Below, one piece after another: positions 12,411 through 24,852 of a stretch of DNA of 64,000 bases. The translations under genes were made by a program, and so were the position numbers. The stretch comes from Silene conica (lineage: Eukaryota > Streptophyta > Magnoliopsida > Caryophyllales > Caryophyllaceae). The stretch spans positions 70,049,460-70,113,459 of the forward strand of contig CM055317.2 in the NCBI GenBank assembly GCA_029255685.2, in the 5' to 3' direction. The notes under the pieces were generated by a model that was given only the letters and a program-made list of their open reading frames with translations, did no database searches and had not been told where the DNA came from. How positions within the stretch are numbered: position 1 is the stretch's first letter; each line of letters opens with the position of its first letter.

Positions 12411-12540
12411 TTTGATGTCTTAGTTCAGTGGTGAAGACGGAGCTATCCTGGACAATAGGTCCTAGGTTCGATTTTCCCTCCCCTCTATTGTAATGCGACC
12501 AAGTGCGTGCTTCGTTGAACCAACAAAAAATAATTGAGCC
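12411..12540 (+). repeat. tRNA-derived SINE-like segment inside Helitron copy 1
   Basis: An A-box-like TTAGTTCAGTGGTGAAGAC is followed about 50 bp later by a B-box-like GGTTCGATTTTCC. The counterpart near 30310 in copy 2 has the perfect B box GGTTCGATTCC. Limits are approximate. Confidence 0.45.
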
Positions 12541-13510
12541 TTTTTTCACGCTAAACACCCAAATCTTTTTCGCAAATTAAGTCGTTTACCATTAATCGAA
12601 TCTGTCATCGTCAAACTAAGTAAGTTAAGTTAATTCCCCAAATTAGATCACATCTATAAAAACAACGTATAACCTAAAACGACTCCGACGAAGAAAAATG
12701 AAAGAAAAAAAAAGGAAATACCTGTTAATTAAAAGACTATAGTAGAAATAATATGAAAACTATCACAAATTATTCGATATTTCGTAGAGATGGCTAAATA
12801 AAACAAAAATTCATTATGTTCAAAAATCCTCTTTTAATAAATGATGTTCAAAAGTAATTAAATTGTTTGTAAATAATACAAAATTGTGACGGGCCACATA
12901 TAATTTGTGTTTAAAATATTTATAATGTTTTGCCAATAGCCAACAACATTACAAATATAGAAAAATGTCTTTATAAACTACATTTGTTAATATATTACAT
13001 GTATTAGTTTGTATTTCTCCAATATAAATTTTTCAAACCCTTATTACGGGTAACCTAAAAAATACGGAGTAGTAATATAAAGTCGGTCATGTTTCAATAG
13101 TAACATAAAGTCGACAACACCTGATAATGTTGACTCTTATATGACAATTGAGAGTTGAGACGGAGTCATCTTTGTTTTGAGATGAAATATTTGGTCTCAA
13201 TTTACCTCTTGCGACGGATGTTTAAGGCCAACGTTACTTTTGCAACTAAACCAAATTGACGTTTTCAACGGACATTTATGTCATGTTGACTTTTGTTTTG
13301 TGTACTATAGTGTTGAAGCAATTTATAATATCTCACATATGCTAAAAAACATTACAAATATTGAATATTTTGTTCCACTGCATTAATAGTTATATTACAT
13401 TCATCAAATTGTTTTCTTTCACCTTAAATTTCCGGACCCTTCTTACACGTGACCCAAAAAATAGTTTCATAAAATCGATCATGTCTAAAAACATGTCGTG
13501 ATTAATAATA

Positions 13511-13606
13511 CTTCCTCCATTTTTATATAATGTACCCATTTTATTAAAATACTACACTCATATATTCAACAAATGGGAACATTAATTATATAAAAACGGA
13601 GGATAG
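13511..13606. mobile_element. Stowaway MITE (96 bp), present only in Helitron copy 1
   Basis: It starts CTTCCTCCATTTTTATATAA, ends TATATAAAAACGGAGGATAG and is flanked by TA. The matching site in copy 2 (near 31407) is empty and has a single TA, which supports the insertion. Confidence 0.75.
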
Positions 13607-13834
13607 TAGTTAAGAAAACTATTATATGATAATTATCAAAAAATATGGTTGGATATTAAATATGTTGCAAAAATCTGATATTTATGTGGAAATTAAAAGT
13701 ATAAGTTGATAAAAAATACAGAGTACTACTTTTACAGTTTAGCAAAAATTCAAAAAATTAAGATGGCGAAAAGATTGAGACAAATGGAAAATAGTGTGGA
13801 CGGAGTAACTTTTACAAATTAGAGAGGGTGATAC

Positions 13835-13990
13835 CGAAGATGTCTTAGTCTAGTGGTTAAGACAGAAGTATTGTTGACAATAGGTCCCAGGATTGATCCC
13901 TATTGTGTGCGACGAAGTGCGGAGCAGAGTAGGGGGTAGTGGATGAGTGGGTAGTTTTTGTTTTACGTATTTATTGTGTACATAATCTGT
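13835..13990 (+). repeat. Second tRNA-derived SINE-like segment inside Helitron copy 1
   Basis: TTAGTCTAGTGGTTAAGAC resembles an A box and GGATTGATCCC a decayed B box. The counterpart at about 31640 in copy 2 reads GGATCGAATCCCC. It resembles the segment at 12411. Limits are approximate. Confidence 0.4.
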
Positions 13991-14219
13991 ATTTTATACG
14001 GTCGATCGATATGAGCGCAACACGTCACCTTTTTACTCTAAAATAGCGGTTATCGACTGTTGCTTTAATATATTAAATGATGGATCAGACTCTACATTTT
14101 ACTCTCATTTCTATTTATTTATTTTTTTACAAAAAGAAATGACACGTATAGTTCACTTATTTGGTAATCTCATCTATATAATTACATAAACATTTAGGAT
14201 TCACTTATTTGGTAATCTA

Positions 14220-15132
14220 TCTATATAATTACAGAAACATTTAGGAAGCCCTGGTTGATCCACGTATCAACACAAGTTGTTTTTATTTATTTATAATCTA
14301 TCAGGTGGGACCCGCAATTTCTTTGATGAATTTCCTACGCGATAACTGCCTGATATTCGATATTGCATGTCTTACCATAGTTTTAGAAATATTACGTAAC
14401 ATTTGTGATATACTTTCGTAAACAGTAAATAATGGATACACAAATACAGTTTATGTAATATGAAATTAAATATTATATAATAATATATAACAATTCTAAA
14501 ATTATTACCTAACAATTTATATTCAATAAATATTTACAATAAACAATATAATAATTAAGACCCGTGGATTTTTGCAATCGAAAAAAATTGGGTAAAGTTA
14601 AATAATAATGACACGATAAAAAAATGGGATATTGAAATTTCAAAAGAAAAGTACCATCATAAATATACTTAACATTCACAAAAATACGAGTAGTGACGGT
14701 TTTTGTGGACAATCATATCTTTTTTCTTGATAAGGTAAACAATATATTGATCCTCTAGAGTAGAACAAACCTATTTCGACATGTTGACAACTCTGATTTT
14801 TGACAACTCTGATTTATGAGTGAGTTGTGACGATGAAAAATGCATATATAATGAAGAAATTTTTGAGATTTTTGTATCAAAATTTACTTATCATTGTATA
14901 TTGCAATTTTATTATGATATTTCAAATTTATATAGATAATTGAGTTTTGATATATTTTGAATATAAACTATAGTATGTTGTTAATATTACAATATCTTTA
15001 GTATGTCGGTCATATGAAATTATATTACAAATCGAAAATCTTAAATACGGCTAATCATTAATTTAAACATTATTCATAAATAATAATACTTGAAACTACA
15101 ATCCCGTGCAATTTGCACGGGATTAAAACTAG
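14220..15132 (+). mobile_element. Short non-autonomous Helitron
   Basis: The 5' end is TCTATATAATTACAGAAAC after an A. The 3' end is the hairpin CCCGTGCAATTTGCACGGG plus ATTAAAACTAG, followed by T. Just upstream a ~48 bp segment including the 5' end is duplicated (14173 and 14220), so either could be the true start. No coding capacity was seen. Confidence 0.6.
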
Positions 15133-15233
15133 TTTCAATTGATAGTGAGATCAAAACTATTCAATTTAAGATTTTGTTAGAACGAAAATTATTAGTAGTT
15201 TTAAACGGGACTTACCAAAATATTGTTTTATAA

Positions 15234-15630
15234 GACCATCCCCAAGCAGAAGGTCGCGCTAATCGGGTCACCAACATTTTCACTCTTAATCTCACCTTAA
15301 TTATCGTGACCCACTTTTAACCCACTTCCACCCTCCCAAGCAGAGAAGGTCACGACCTAGGGTCATCAACCCAATTATTTTCCACTCATTTTTCATTTTC
15401 CAACATTTTCAATCATTAATTACATTCTCTACCCCACCAAATAATATAATAAGCCAATAACATTGTGACACGTCAAAGGTCACCAACCCATTTCGGAGTC
15501 ACAAATTGACCCTGGAAATTTCAAGATCACCAAAATTAATACAAGGTCACCAAAATTAATGTCTTAATTACGTAATTACGGTGACCCAACAAGGTCGCGA
15601 CCTCCTTGGCGACCTTGCTTGGGGATGGTC
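15234..15630. mobile_element. Tourist-like MITE (397 bp) upstream of MED19
   Basis: The terminal inverted repeats GACCATCCCCAAGC / GCTTGGGGATGGTC are perfect, and TAA flanks both sides, as for PIF/Harbinger MITEs. The element is rich in AAGGTCACCAAA-type motifs. It ends about 130 bp before the likely MED19 transcription start, so it may contribute to the promoter. Confidence 0.65.
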
Positions 15631-17115
15631 TAACTATCGATAATCCTACCGAGTATGGAACATGGTCAAATAAGGCAAGTTGAATTTGGGAAATTTGGGG
15701 AAGATCTGGCAGGGCAACCCCTATTTCCCGATACGAGGGGTTTTATTTTTATTTTTATTTCGCTCCACACACAAAAACAAAACCAAAACCAAAACCAAAG
15801 CCAAAACCAACGACAACGACGACTAAGAGAGAGAACGATAAAACTAAACCCGAACACAAAACTTCCCGCTACATCTTCTACACAACATCAAACCTTCTCG
15901 ATTTCCCTAATTCGTCGTCGTTAACTCCAATTTCCACTTGATTTTAACCTTATTATTCGCAATTTATATCAGGTATACTTTAATTTTGCACAATCTTACA
16001 ATTTGTTCTTTACTTAGTGTTTCAATTCGTTTTGAAATTCATTGTTTTGATGCATTATTGCGTTTTTTCGGTGAACATCATGTGTTTTTTGTAGGTAATT
16101 TGATGAATTTGGATTATTTTAGTGTTTTAGGGGGTTATTGAGTTGATTAAGTTCTTTGATGTTACGTTATGGTTCTAGGGTTTGCTGTGGGATTGCTGTA
16201 ACTTCACGCGGCGTTGAATTAGGTGTTTCTGAGGTGTTTAATTGGGGGTGAGCTGTTGATTTGTGTGTTTGTAACCCTAAGTTTAAGTATGAATTGTTCA
16301 TTTGCGTGGCGGTGGAGTCTTGTGAACTTGTTTTTGTATTGACTGCGTTATTACGATTTTTTTCGGAGTTAGTAGTTGAGTTATAGGCTGGTAGGCGGGC
16401 TACGGAACTGTGGTTTTAGAATATGTTGTCTGAGGTTTATCAGTGAAATTTTCCCCAACTCCGAATAAGTGAAGGTTGTGTTGATGAGACAACCAATTTG
16501 AACGTGGAAGGCTGCTTAGGGAAGAGAGAAGCATGGGATACGGGCATTTAGATTGCTTTGTATCATTCCGTCTTACACAGTCCTTGTTGAATCTGAAATT
16601 AGAAGGAAGTGTGAGTGGGGGTGTGTTGTTTGGTCGGCTGTGAGATTGTTTGCAGTAGGTATTTGGAAGAATGGAAGTGTAAGTTTCAATTGAGGCCGAT
16701 TGTTTGGTGGGTGTTTTTGTGGAAGGTTTTCAGATTAGGTTTCGAAGTTGACGGTACTTTTTCTGTGTTGGTCTGAAGTAGTTTTGCCTCGGTTATAAGA
16801 TAACTTTTTATCCACGATATCATACTAAAGCATGAGGGATCAGGAATAAGAAAGGTAACTAGAATTACTTAAATATTGTTAAACCTCCAGTTGATGGGTT
16901 TGTGATGGAGTCAAATTCAATGGAGCAGTAATGTCGTACAATAGTAGTTTCCAGCCGGCTGTATGATTTTAGGTGTGGTTATGTTGACGTGGAGAGTGCT
17001 TTATAGAGTTTGGATCTGTCCTCACGCAGCAACCCCTTATACTAAGTAGGTTATTGTCTTTGTTAAGTTAGTGGTTGCAGTTATAAGAAGTAAACTCGTA
17101 TGACAAGGAATACTA

Positions 17116-17318
17116 CTCCCTCTGTCGTGCTCATTTGTTGTCCTATTCCATTTTGGGTGTCTCAGTCAATTGTTGTCCTTTGTATTTTAAGAATGAACTT
17201 GATTAGCAATTTGATCATTCTCACCCAATTTGGTCCACCTGTCATTTAGTAATGGACCCCCTCTTTTTTTGGTCTTTGTGCCAAAACCAAAGGACAACAA
17301 TTGACGGGACAAAGGGAG
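17116..17318. mobile_element. Stowaway MITE (203 bp) in the MED19 leader
   Basis: It starts CTCCCTCTGTCGTGCTC and ends ATTGACGGGACAAAGGGAG, with TA on both sides. The complementary inner TTGTTGTCC / GGACAACAA repeats confirm the inverted ends. Confidence 0.8.
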
Positions 17319-18711
17319 TACATGTTATTCTTCTTGAGGCAGTAGATTTTCTTTTCGTTGCGCAGTAAGGGAACAAATTTCATTGTTGTTGGATTCCCAT
17401 TAGGCTTCCACCCTCTACGTTCTAGCACTTCACTGGTTTATGTAGCAAATCTATACGCTTCTGTTTGATGTTTGATCGTGGGAAGGAAATTGACGATACA
17501 CTTTTGTCATATTTTCAATTAATGTTAGTACTAGTGACACTTAGCTAGCCAAAATTTATCTTCCACTCTGGCAACTTGCAGGATTTAGTTTTTCACTAAG
17601 GGGAAAAAATACACTTTATCAGGAGTCTTTTATAGTTTTAGGGTTTCTGCTACTGCTTAGTCCTTTTTTTATTAATCTCTCTACATGACACCTTTTTAAA
17701 GATAGCGGAATGCAGGAGGCTTAAAAATGTGACCTGGCCTTATTTTTAGGCAAGTGGATGAGTGAATGTAGTGGATAGTGGAATCTGCATGCTTTTGTAA
17801 GGGCATTTTGATATTTGTAGTGACTTTATTTCTATTTAGGGAAAAGTGGTTAATTGGTTTGATTGACTCGGAAGAAAAATATTGCGAGGTCATTGCTCGA
17901 GTGTTTTCTTATGTTTCTTGAATGAATCAGAAGAAGAATATAGCGAATCCATTGAATGGAGTATTTTCTTATGTTTTCTCTTCAACTCCTTTTTTATAGA
18001 TTTCCTCTGTGTATATACTCGATAGTATTCTTTTTACTTTTCTCTCAGGCAGAATGCTGTTTGAAAGCTCTTTGCCATAGAATATAATCTTTTGTGAAGA
18101 CTTAGGTTGCTCTAGGTTACTTTCTCTAGAGCACCAGCGTTTTTGTGTGGAGTCATGAATGAATTAGACATTTCCACGAAACTTAATTAGTTTACTGTTT
18201 ACTCTCTTCATCCCATTTGACTTTACTGGTCTAACCACCGATATTTTCTCACTGTTTTCAGTTGCCATAATTTTTTAAAAAATATTAAATGAAAATATTT
18301 GTATTGATAAAACAATCGTAGTATTTTATTTATTGTGATTCTACATATATTTGTCGAATTTAGCGATAAATTTGTACAGATTGTCCCCCAAGTCAAACCA
18401 GAATAATATATATGGGGTGGGATGGATGCGATACATCGCAAATTAAGGAGGAAAAATACCTAAAATATTGCATAAATTGAAATGTGAAGGTTTTGCTCCG
18501 ATTGACCCTATTAGTTTCATTCCTTTGGTTTAGAATTTTATCGGAGATCTATCATTTGAACCTGTAAATTTACGAACTGGCAGATAATTTTGGTACAAAC
18601 TGAAATCAGAATGTTGTTAATCGTTTTAGGACAAAGCCAGAAAGTCTCCAGTATTTGATTCTTGAAACTTGAATGTCTCTTTTGGTAGGTAGCTCATAAA
18701 GTGTTGGGAGT

Positions 18712-18980
18712 GATACGGCGGATTTTAAAGTTTCTATCTCTGCTTGAGTCACACCGGTGTTCTCCAAGGTGATTGTGATTTATCTGATGAAGTTTGCAGT
18801 AAGTAGGATGCTTTATTGAATTTTTGAATGTTTTTAAACAGTTTGTTTCTTTTTATTGTTGCTAGTTGAGAGTGTTCGGGAGTTATCTGAGAATTGAAAT
18901 TTAAAGTATCATCTCTGCTTGAGCCACACCGGTGTTATCCAAGGTGATTGTGGCATATCCAATGAACTATTTTGCAGTAA
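18712..18980 (+). repeat. Diverged direct duplication (~100 bp, 160 bp apart) in the MED19 leader
   Basis: Blocks at about 18712-18806 and 18872-18980 share TCTCTGCTTGAG, CACACCGGTGTT, TCCAAGGTGATTGTG and TTTGCAGTAAG. Each block ends in a donor-like CAG/GTAAG-style site, so these could be duplicated leader exons. Confidence 0.5.
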
Positions 18981-20169
18981 GCTATTTTGAAATTTTGATG
19001 TCTTCAAACTAATTGTTTGCTTTTATTTTTGTTGGTAGCTAAGTGAGTGTGGGCCGATAGGAAAATCTATACTTGGGAGCCAGGTTCCTTCTGGAGATAG
19101 ACTCTTCTTTATATTTCAGGTGATATGTCGCAAGATGTAATGAAGTTGACATGAATAATATTTTTAGTGCGTGATGTGAATCTTGTTGATTTCATCACGA
19201 TTAAAGACATTTTTATAGTTTGTTTCTGTTTTGTGCTTGTTATACTTGGTTGTAAATCTTCTTATAGTTCAAGTAGCATCACATGTGATTGTTGAAAGGA
19301 CACACGACTTCTTTGCACATAAGCTACATTATTCTATCCCCAATTTTGTTTGACTTTATAAAACTTTTTTCTTTCTTTTGATTCAACATGGAAGAGTGTA
19401 GATGAAGGTTATTATGATGGTGATCTATTATGGCAATGTCCGAAATGAAGTGCCGTCTTTTATGACATTTCCTGTATTGACTTTAGCCTTACCATTGTGT
19501 TCCGTTTACGGATTTTGAGAGGATGCAAGGACAGTGGAGAGGCGTGAACCATGTTATAGTGCGTAGGTTGGTGTGGCTGATGAAGAGAGATACATGGATC
19601 TGTATCCTTCATTGGTTGGGCAGAAATACTATCCCCCTCCACTCACCACATTCCCTTCTTCATTGTTATTGAAACACACCCTAAATGGGGACGTTGGCTC
19701 CATGTAGCTAAACCAGTCCATTTGCTTAATAACTGATTGGTTGTTGTTACCCTATGCCTAAAAGGCGGGACAGTCACAATGCTGTTTTCAGATGATCCAT
19801 AGTAAAAATTTATCATCCAACCGACTACTATTTCAATGTAAGAAGCACATACAATTTAGTCATCCATTGTACTCTGTAGGACTGTAGTCTCTTCTGTTAT
19901 ATCCCTAAGGTATGTGCTATTATGGATAAACGAGTTTTTGGTTCCAAAATTTGGAGTATCACCTATGCTATGTGGTATCAATGTATCATGCATTTGAATG
20001 TTTGCTTTAAGTGAAAAAATAGGGCTATATCGATTATATTTTTAAACCAGAGTTGGATACATCCAACTGTCAACAGTGTGACCTTGAAGACTGTGTATAT
20101 ACTCCTGATTGTTTTTATGTTGTTTACAGCTAGTTGATGAAGGTTTGCCATGTGTTGAAATGTTGATTA

Positions 20170-22218
20170 ATGGATTCAGACAACCAAAAGTTTGGAAGAG
20201 GTAAATGCATAAATTTAATTTTCGTTATGTTATGTGTTAATATCTTAAAAAGGTTGATTGCATGGACACTATAGATAATGTTGATATAGGTTCTGCGGGA
20301 GGACTTAGATGTGCATATCCTCTCGAGTCTGACAGTTTTATGGCATGTGCAAGTGTGCAACTAGCAATGTGATGTGAGACATCTGTGGCATTGCTGTCTT
20401 GAAGTGTTTGCTTTGACTTTCAATTTTAACATGATTGTTTAACCTGGATATTTTTTTCAAATATTGTTGCTTTTTTCATTGGTTGATTCAGGACATTTTG
20501 TAATTGTGAAGTTTCAGAGCTAACTAATCCGGTATCCCAACTAGTTAAATCGGCAATGTGATGTATTGGCTTTCTAATGTCTTTCTATTTCTGTTTTTTT
20601 TGTTTGTTTCTCTCCTTTTTAAGTTATATCTACGCCATTTTATTCTATGAAGGGATCTGACAAAGGATTTGATATATGAGATCCTTTCTTTCCTCTTGCT
20701 TATGTCCCTCTTTCTGGGTTCAGGTCCCAGGGAGCTTACAGGTGCCGTTGATCTGATAACGCATTACAAGCTATTACCGCATCATGAATTTTTCTGCAAA
20801 AAATCTCTTCCCGTGTCAATCTCAGATACCCACTACCTTCACAACGTGGTTGGAGATACAGAAATCCGGAAAGGAGAAGGAATGCAGTTGGATCAGTTAA
20901 TTCAAATTCCATCTTATTCACAGGATGGAAAAACACGCATACGACCCTTTGATTTGAATATTCTTAGTGAAGCCTTTCTTTTAAGGGATACTGCCCCTGT
21001 TGAGCTGCCTTCTGTAAGTATTCACATTCCTTTTTGATGCGCCCTTCTCTCCCCATTCACCTCTTTAAAATGTAGGAAAATGCACAAGACAAAATCAGTA
21101 ATATCTAGCTGTTTGCACTGTTAATGTGACCAGCTTTTTCATGTTAGCATTAACCTTTTCTGCTGTAGAAAGATTTAGTTTCTGGTTGTTTTTCAATGTT
21201 AAATAGAAAGACGAGTTTGTCTTTGAAGTTTGAACAGGAAGTGATGGTGCTATTTTCTTTAAATAAACGCCATTCATCTTTCTGGGGTTCATATCTTCTA
21301 TACTGTCACGGCTATGATTGAATGTTTTTATTCTGTTTACTGTTTTTCACTTTCTCCTTTTCATTTATTGCATCCCATGTCTTTTTTAGGCGGAGAAGGG
21401 GATTCCAACAATTGCTGGAAAATCAAAAAGTGAGTCAAAGGACAAGGATAGAAAGCACAAAAAACACAAAGACAGAGACAAAGACAAAGAGAAGGATAAA
21501 GACCACAAAAAGCACAAACATCGTCATAAGGATCGAAGTAAAGATAAAGAGAAGGATAAGGAAAAAAAGAAAGATAAGAGTGGGCATCAAGAGTCTGGTG
21601 GTGAACATTCAAAGAAGAATCATGATAAGGTTTGTTCAAGTTTCGTCAATCTATTCTGGTAGTGAACTAATATGCTATGAGAATGGACTTCCTGGCTGGG
21701 TATGTTTTAGGAGCTTGAATTGCAGCGTGAAACTGTGACATGTTGCTTGAAGATTCAGTTGGTTTTTTGGCAAACACTAATTGCCTCCTCTCAAAAACCG
21801 GTCACCTTATACTGCTTTTGAGAGAGTTAAATTATTTATTATATCTGGAAATCTTTTATGTCTTAGTCTCTCATGGTTATTATGTGATGCTCTGATATGG
21901 TATTCCTCTGTTAATTCTTTAGGAGGCAGTTTTATTGATATTTAATGACTCAAGTGTGCTACTTTCTCTATCACTTAAAACTATTAACGTTTAATTGTTG
22001 TTCTCTCGTGATTACAGAAGAGGAAGCATGATGTTGATGAAGACGCCAACGATATTCATAAACACAAAAAGAGCAAGGTGATATTAATAGTTTTTGATAC
22101 GAAACCTGTTCTTTCATATCACACTTATTTCATCTAAAGTTATTGTTTTTTGCATTAATTGTCACAGCATAAGAGCTCAAAAGGTGATGAGATCGGTGTG
22201 ATTAAGGTTGCGGGGTGA
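20170..22218 (+). CDS. MED19: Mediator of RNA polymerase II transcription subunit 19 (MED19)
   Basis: This is a subunit of the Mediator head that links transcription factors to RNA polymerase II in the nucleus. Exons are 20170-20200, 20724-21013, 21390-21629, 22018-22077 and 22168-22218, all in frame with GT..AG borders, giving 223 aa (Arabidopsis MED19a is about 221). The N-terminal half is the conserved family block: GPRELTGAVDLITHYKLLPH, SISDTHYLHNVVGDTEIRKG and LRDTAPVELPS. The C-terminal half is a Lys/Asp/His-rich tail (roughly residues 115-215) of HKKHKDRDKDK type, probably disordered and nuclear-targeting. The start MDSDNQKFGR precedes GPREL as in relatives. A 9-codon upstream ORF (20137-20166) ends 3 nt before the start, so translation may be tuned. 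There is no sign of damage. Confidence 0.93.
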
Positions 22219-24071
22219 GGCATTATACCTGTAGTTGTGTTGATATTATTTTTCTCAGATGTTGGGTATTTTCGAAGGGGATATCCATTTTCTACGTGCA
22301 TCAATTAAGGTATTCTCTTGTATTCAAGTTGTATATCATGCTGAATCAATAAGATAGGATTCCTGCAATTTTTTTGGTGATGATGTAAGTTGGATGTTAG
22401 GAAATATAGCTCTTTCTTAGGTTTGTTAACAATTGACTCATTGAGTAGATGCTTTTGTGTAGTACTGTGTATTTGTGTTGGAACCCATGGCCAGATTAGA
22501 ACGCTATAAGTTTATTTTCTTATGAGAGTAACTGTTTTTTTGTATGTAAAGACATATGATTAAACCTAAAGCTCTAATTGCTCGTAGGTAGGTTAAATTT
22601 GGGATTGTTAGTATTATTTGTAAAAGACATGTCGACTGTAATTTTTATTCACAGAACTGCGCCATCTCCATTTAAAATGGTTGGATCGATGGCATAATTT
22701 GGAGTATTTCTTGTGACTGAAAACTGGGCAAGCACAAAGTCTTATTCTCGTCTCTGTGTGTGGGGCCGTGGGGATGGATGGGATGTGAGTTAATATGTTC
22801 TTCTAGAAACCGAATTTCAGGGCTTATTTTCCCTTATTCACATTGTATCTGGATTTGAATACAAGATATTTGATGGTGCTATTTGTAGTCAATCCTGCAT
22901 GATAATGTGCTCTTTTCTGTTGAAACGTTACGATATAGCTTGAACTCTCAAGGTGAAGTTTGTGAAATTTGTCACTACAACTATGTACATTTGTCATTAA
23001 ACATGGCTAATACTTAACAGTCAATAACTTCTACATTTGTAGTTTAGCCGAGTGTTGCATTTAACCATAGACGGCATAATGTGGTAACTAGCACTCTAGC
23101 AGTGTACACATATTATTTACTGCATCTGTACACCTTGCCACGTAAATAACGTTCAAATTACATGTACTGTATTACTCTCGTCTGTTTAGTTCTGCTAGAT
23201 CTATGCAGTTGCTTACCGTAAATCTGTAATCTTTACGACATCTCTCTTTTGTCGCTTGATGCTATTCTTACTCTTGCCTGGTTACCTGGCTTTGGGACTG
23301 CAGAATACGTGATGAATCAAGAACCGGATATGGAATAGTTGATGTACGCTAGAAACGAGTGTCCCTTATAGTTGCTGTTAACCTTTGAAATTCTGATTAA
23401 AACTTATTTTCCCACACTAGTTCATTATTGTATCACTTCTTTGTAGCGGTTCAAAGTCGAGCCTAGTTACTCTTTTTAGTCGTTTTTAGAGTCTTGTTCT
23501 ATTTTTGTAGTCAAACAGGTAAGTAGTTTTTGCTTAGAATTTTGTGTATTCTAATTAATATCTCCAGGAATCGATGTTTACTTTTTTTTTCTTTTTTTTT
23601 TTTGGTGTAAAGTTTAATTAAATTGGCAGAAAATGACCTTGAGGTAGGTAGGTTGTTTGTAAAGAAATTGATAGTCAATGATATCTGATCAATTCTTATC
23701 TTTATCTCATATGTAATTCGATCAGAGGATCGATTAAATTGGTACATGTAACTCATGGAGCTTTTGTTCTTTCTTGTTGTCGATGAATGGCTTAGGCCTT
23801 AGGGTGCCTAGGGTTAGACTTGATCTCGTTTTGCGGGATTAACCCAAATAAACCGAGTTCACAACTAACAAAAAACTAAAATGCATACAAAAGTATATAT
23901 GAGCCCATGAGGTCTAGCTATACCTCTCATATCTTGCAACAATTGGAAAAGTTATGCCGACATTTTTTGACATTAAAATAAAACTCCCAAGACCCATTCT
24001 ACTCGACCAAACAGGGTTAGTCACCTCGATCGATGATGCCATAACGACGATTTCGAAAGAGAAATCCGTAC
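22219..24071 (+). other. MED19 3' UTR and downstream spacer
   Basis: No further coding exon was recognised. The first ~1.1 kb on the plus strand probably includes the 3' UTR. A poly-T tract lies at 23577-23602. Nothing else here is supported. Confidence 0.4.
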
Positions 24072-24335
24072 CTCCTGACCAACGTTATCCCGAGTCCCAA
24101 CCAGCATCTTGGGAGTGATATTCTCATGATCGGGATTAATTACAAACCAGAGGTCGATTCCCTGCAAAGATAACAGGTGATAATAAATATGATATAGGAG
24201 TATACGAGAGTTATTTTAGGACTCTAGAATAATGAAGACAAGCAATGAGAATCGCAAGAAAGGGCCATACTGCCATTGCATCAAAAGGCTCCCACGATTT
24301 GCAGGAAAGGGGATCATATGTACACAATTTTACCG
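24072..24335 (-). pseudogene. Two adjacent exons of an unrecognised gene (fragment)
   Basis: On the minus strand, exon 24335-24271 opens after TAAATAG and closes at GCA/GTATGG. Exon 24161-24072 opens after TTATCTTTGCAG and closes at CAGGAG/GTACGG. Joined in phase they read VKLCTYDPLSCKSWEPFDAM then A, followed by GIDLWFVINPDHENITPKML and VGTRDNVGQE, with no stop. The composition is protein-like, with Trp, Cys and Pro spaced naturally, and the 109 bp intron is normal. I do not recognise the family, and I found no further exons on either side. It may be a transposon-carried or truncated gene piece. The alternative is chance, which I think less likely because both splice signals and frame agree. 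Confidence 0.35.
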
Positions 24336-24537
24336 CTATTTATTATCTAAAGATTAAAGAGGTTTTTTCGACCTAAAATGAAAAATTCTTTGAGAAATGT
24401 ATCAAATCCCTACTAATTTAACAATAAAAAAGATTACTCCCTCCCTTCCTTTTAATCGCTCATGTCTCCCCCTACCATTTTGGAAAATAATTAAGGAAAT
24501 GATTTTTTTATTAGATGACGAGGGGTTGAATTCCTCG

Positions 24538-24702
24538 GACCTATACATTCCCGCACCACCACATGGACCATGTAAGCCACCCCTTCGAGGGCTGCAGTGA
24601 CCAAGTGGTCACTGCTCTAACTGGTAGTCGAACCTGAGACATCTCAACTCCTACATTCCTGCAAGTTTCAAGGTTTAACCTAGCTACCACTGAATTAACA
24701 CT
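24538..24702 (-). mobile_element. tRNA-derived SINE (approximate limits)
   Basis: On the minus strand there is an A-box-like TTAATTCAGTGGTAGCTAGG and, about 50 bp on, the B-box match GGTTCGACTACC. This is the arrangement of the pol III promoter in a plant SINE head. Downstream is a G/C-richer body ending near CATGGTCC. I did not find the poly-A/T tail or target duplication. Confidence 0.5.
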
Positions 24703-24852
24703 GTTCGGTTTAAAGAAATGATTTTGGACATACAAAATAACACTCTGCCCCACATGTACCAAACAAAACATTTCGGAAAAAGAGTGAAAAAATCCGAATA
24801 CCAAAAAAAAAAAAGAGGGATGAAATAATCAGTTAAGAAATGTAAGACTATT

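Larger units (their letters stand above)
10227..14080 (-). mobile_element. Non-autonomous Helitron, copy 1 (3.85 kb)
   Basis: Read on the minus strand it begins TCATTTAATATATTAAAG (14080 leftward) and ends in the hairpin CCCGTGCATTTATGCACGGG followed by TTACACACTAG. It lies between A (10226) and T (14081), the classic Helitron target. It is homologous along its length to 25746-31878, minus insertions private to either copy. No Rep/helicase coding region was found. It carries two SINE-like segments and a private Stowaway insertion. Confidence 0.75.
15750..20129 (+). other. MED19 leader: 5' UTR exon and long leader intron(s)
   Basis: An A/C-rich stretch with AACCAAAACC repeats (about 15765-15810) looks like the start of a 5' UTR exon, closing at the donor ATATCAG/GTATAC (15972/15973). 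The coding exon acceptor is TTGTTTACAG at 20129. The 4.1 kb between has no long frame. It contains a Stowaway MITE, a duplicated block, and possibly additional non-coding exons. The link between this leader and MED19 is inferred from position, strand and splice signals. Confidence 0.45.
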
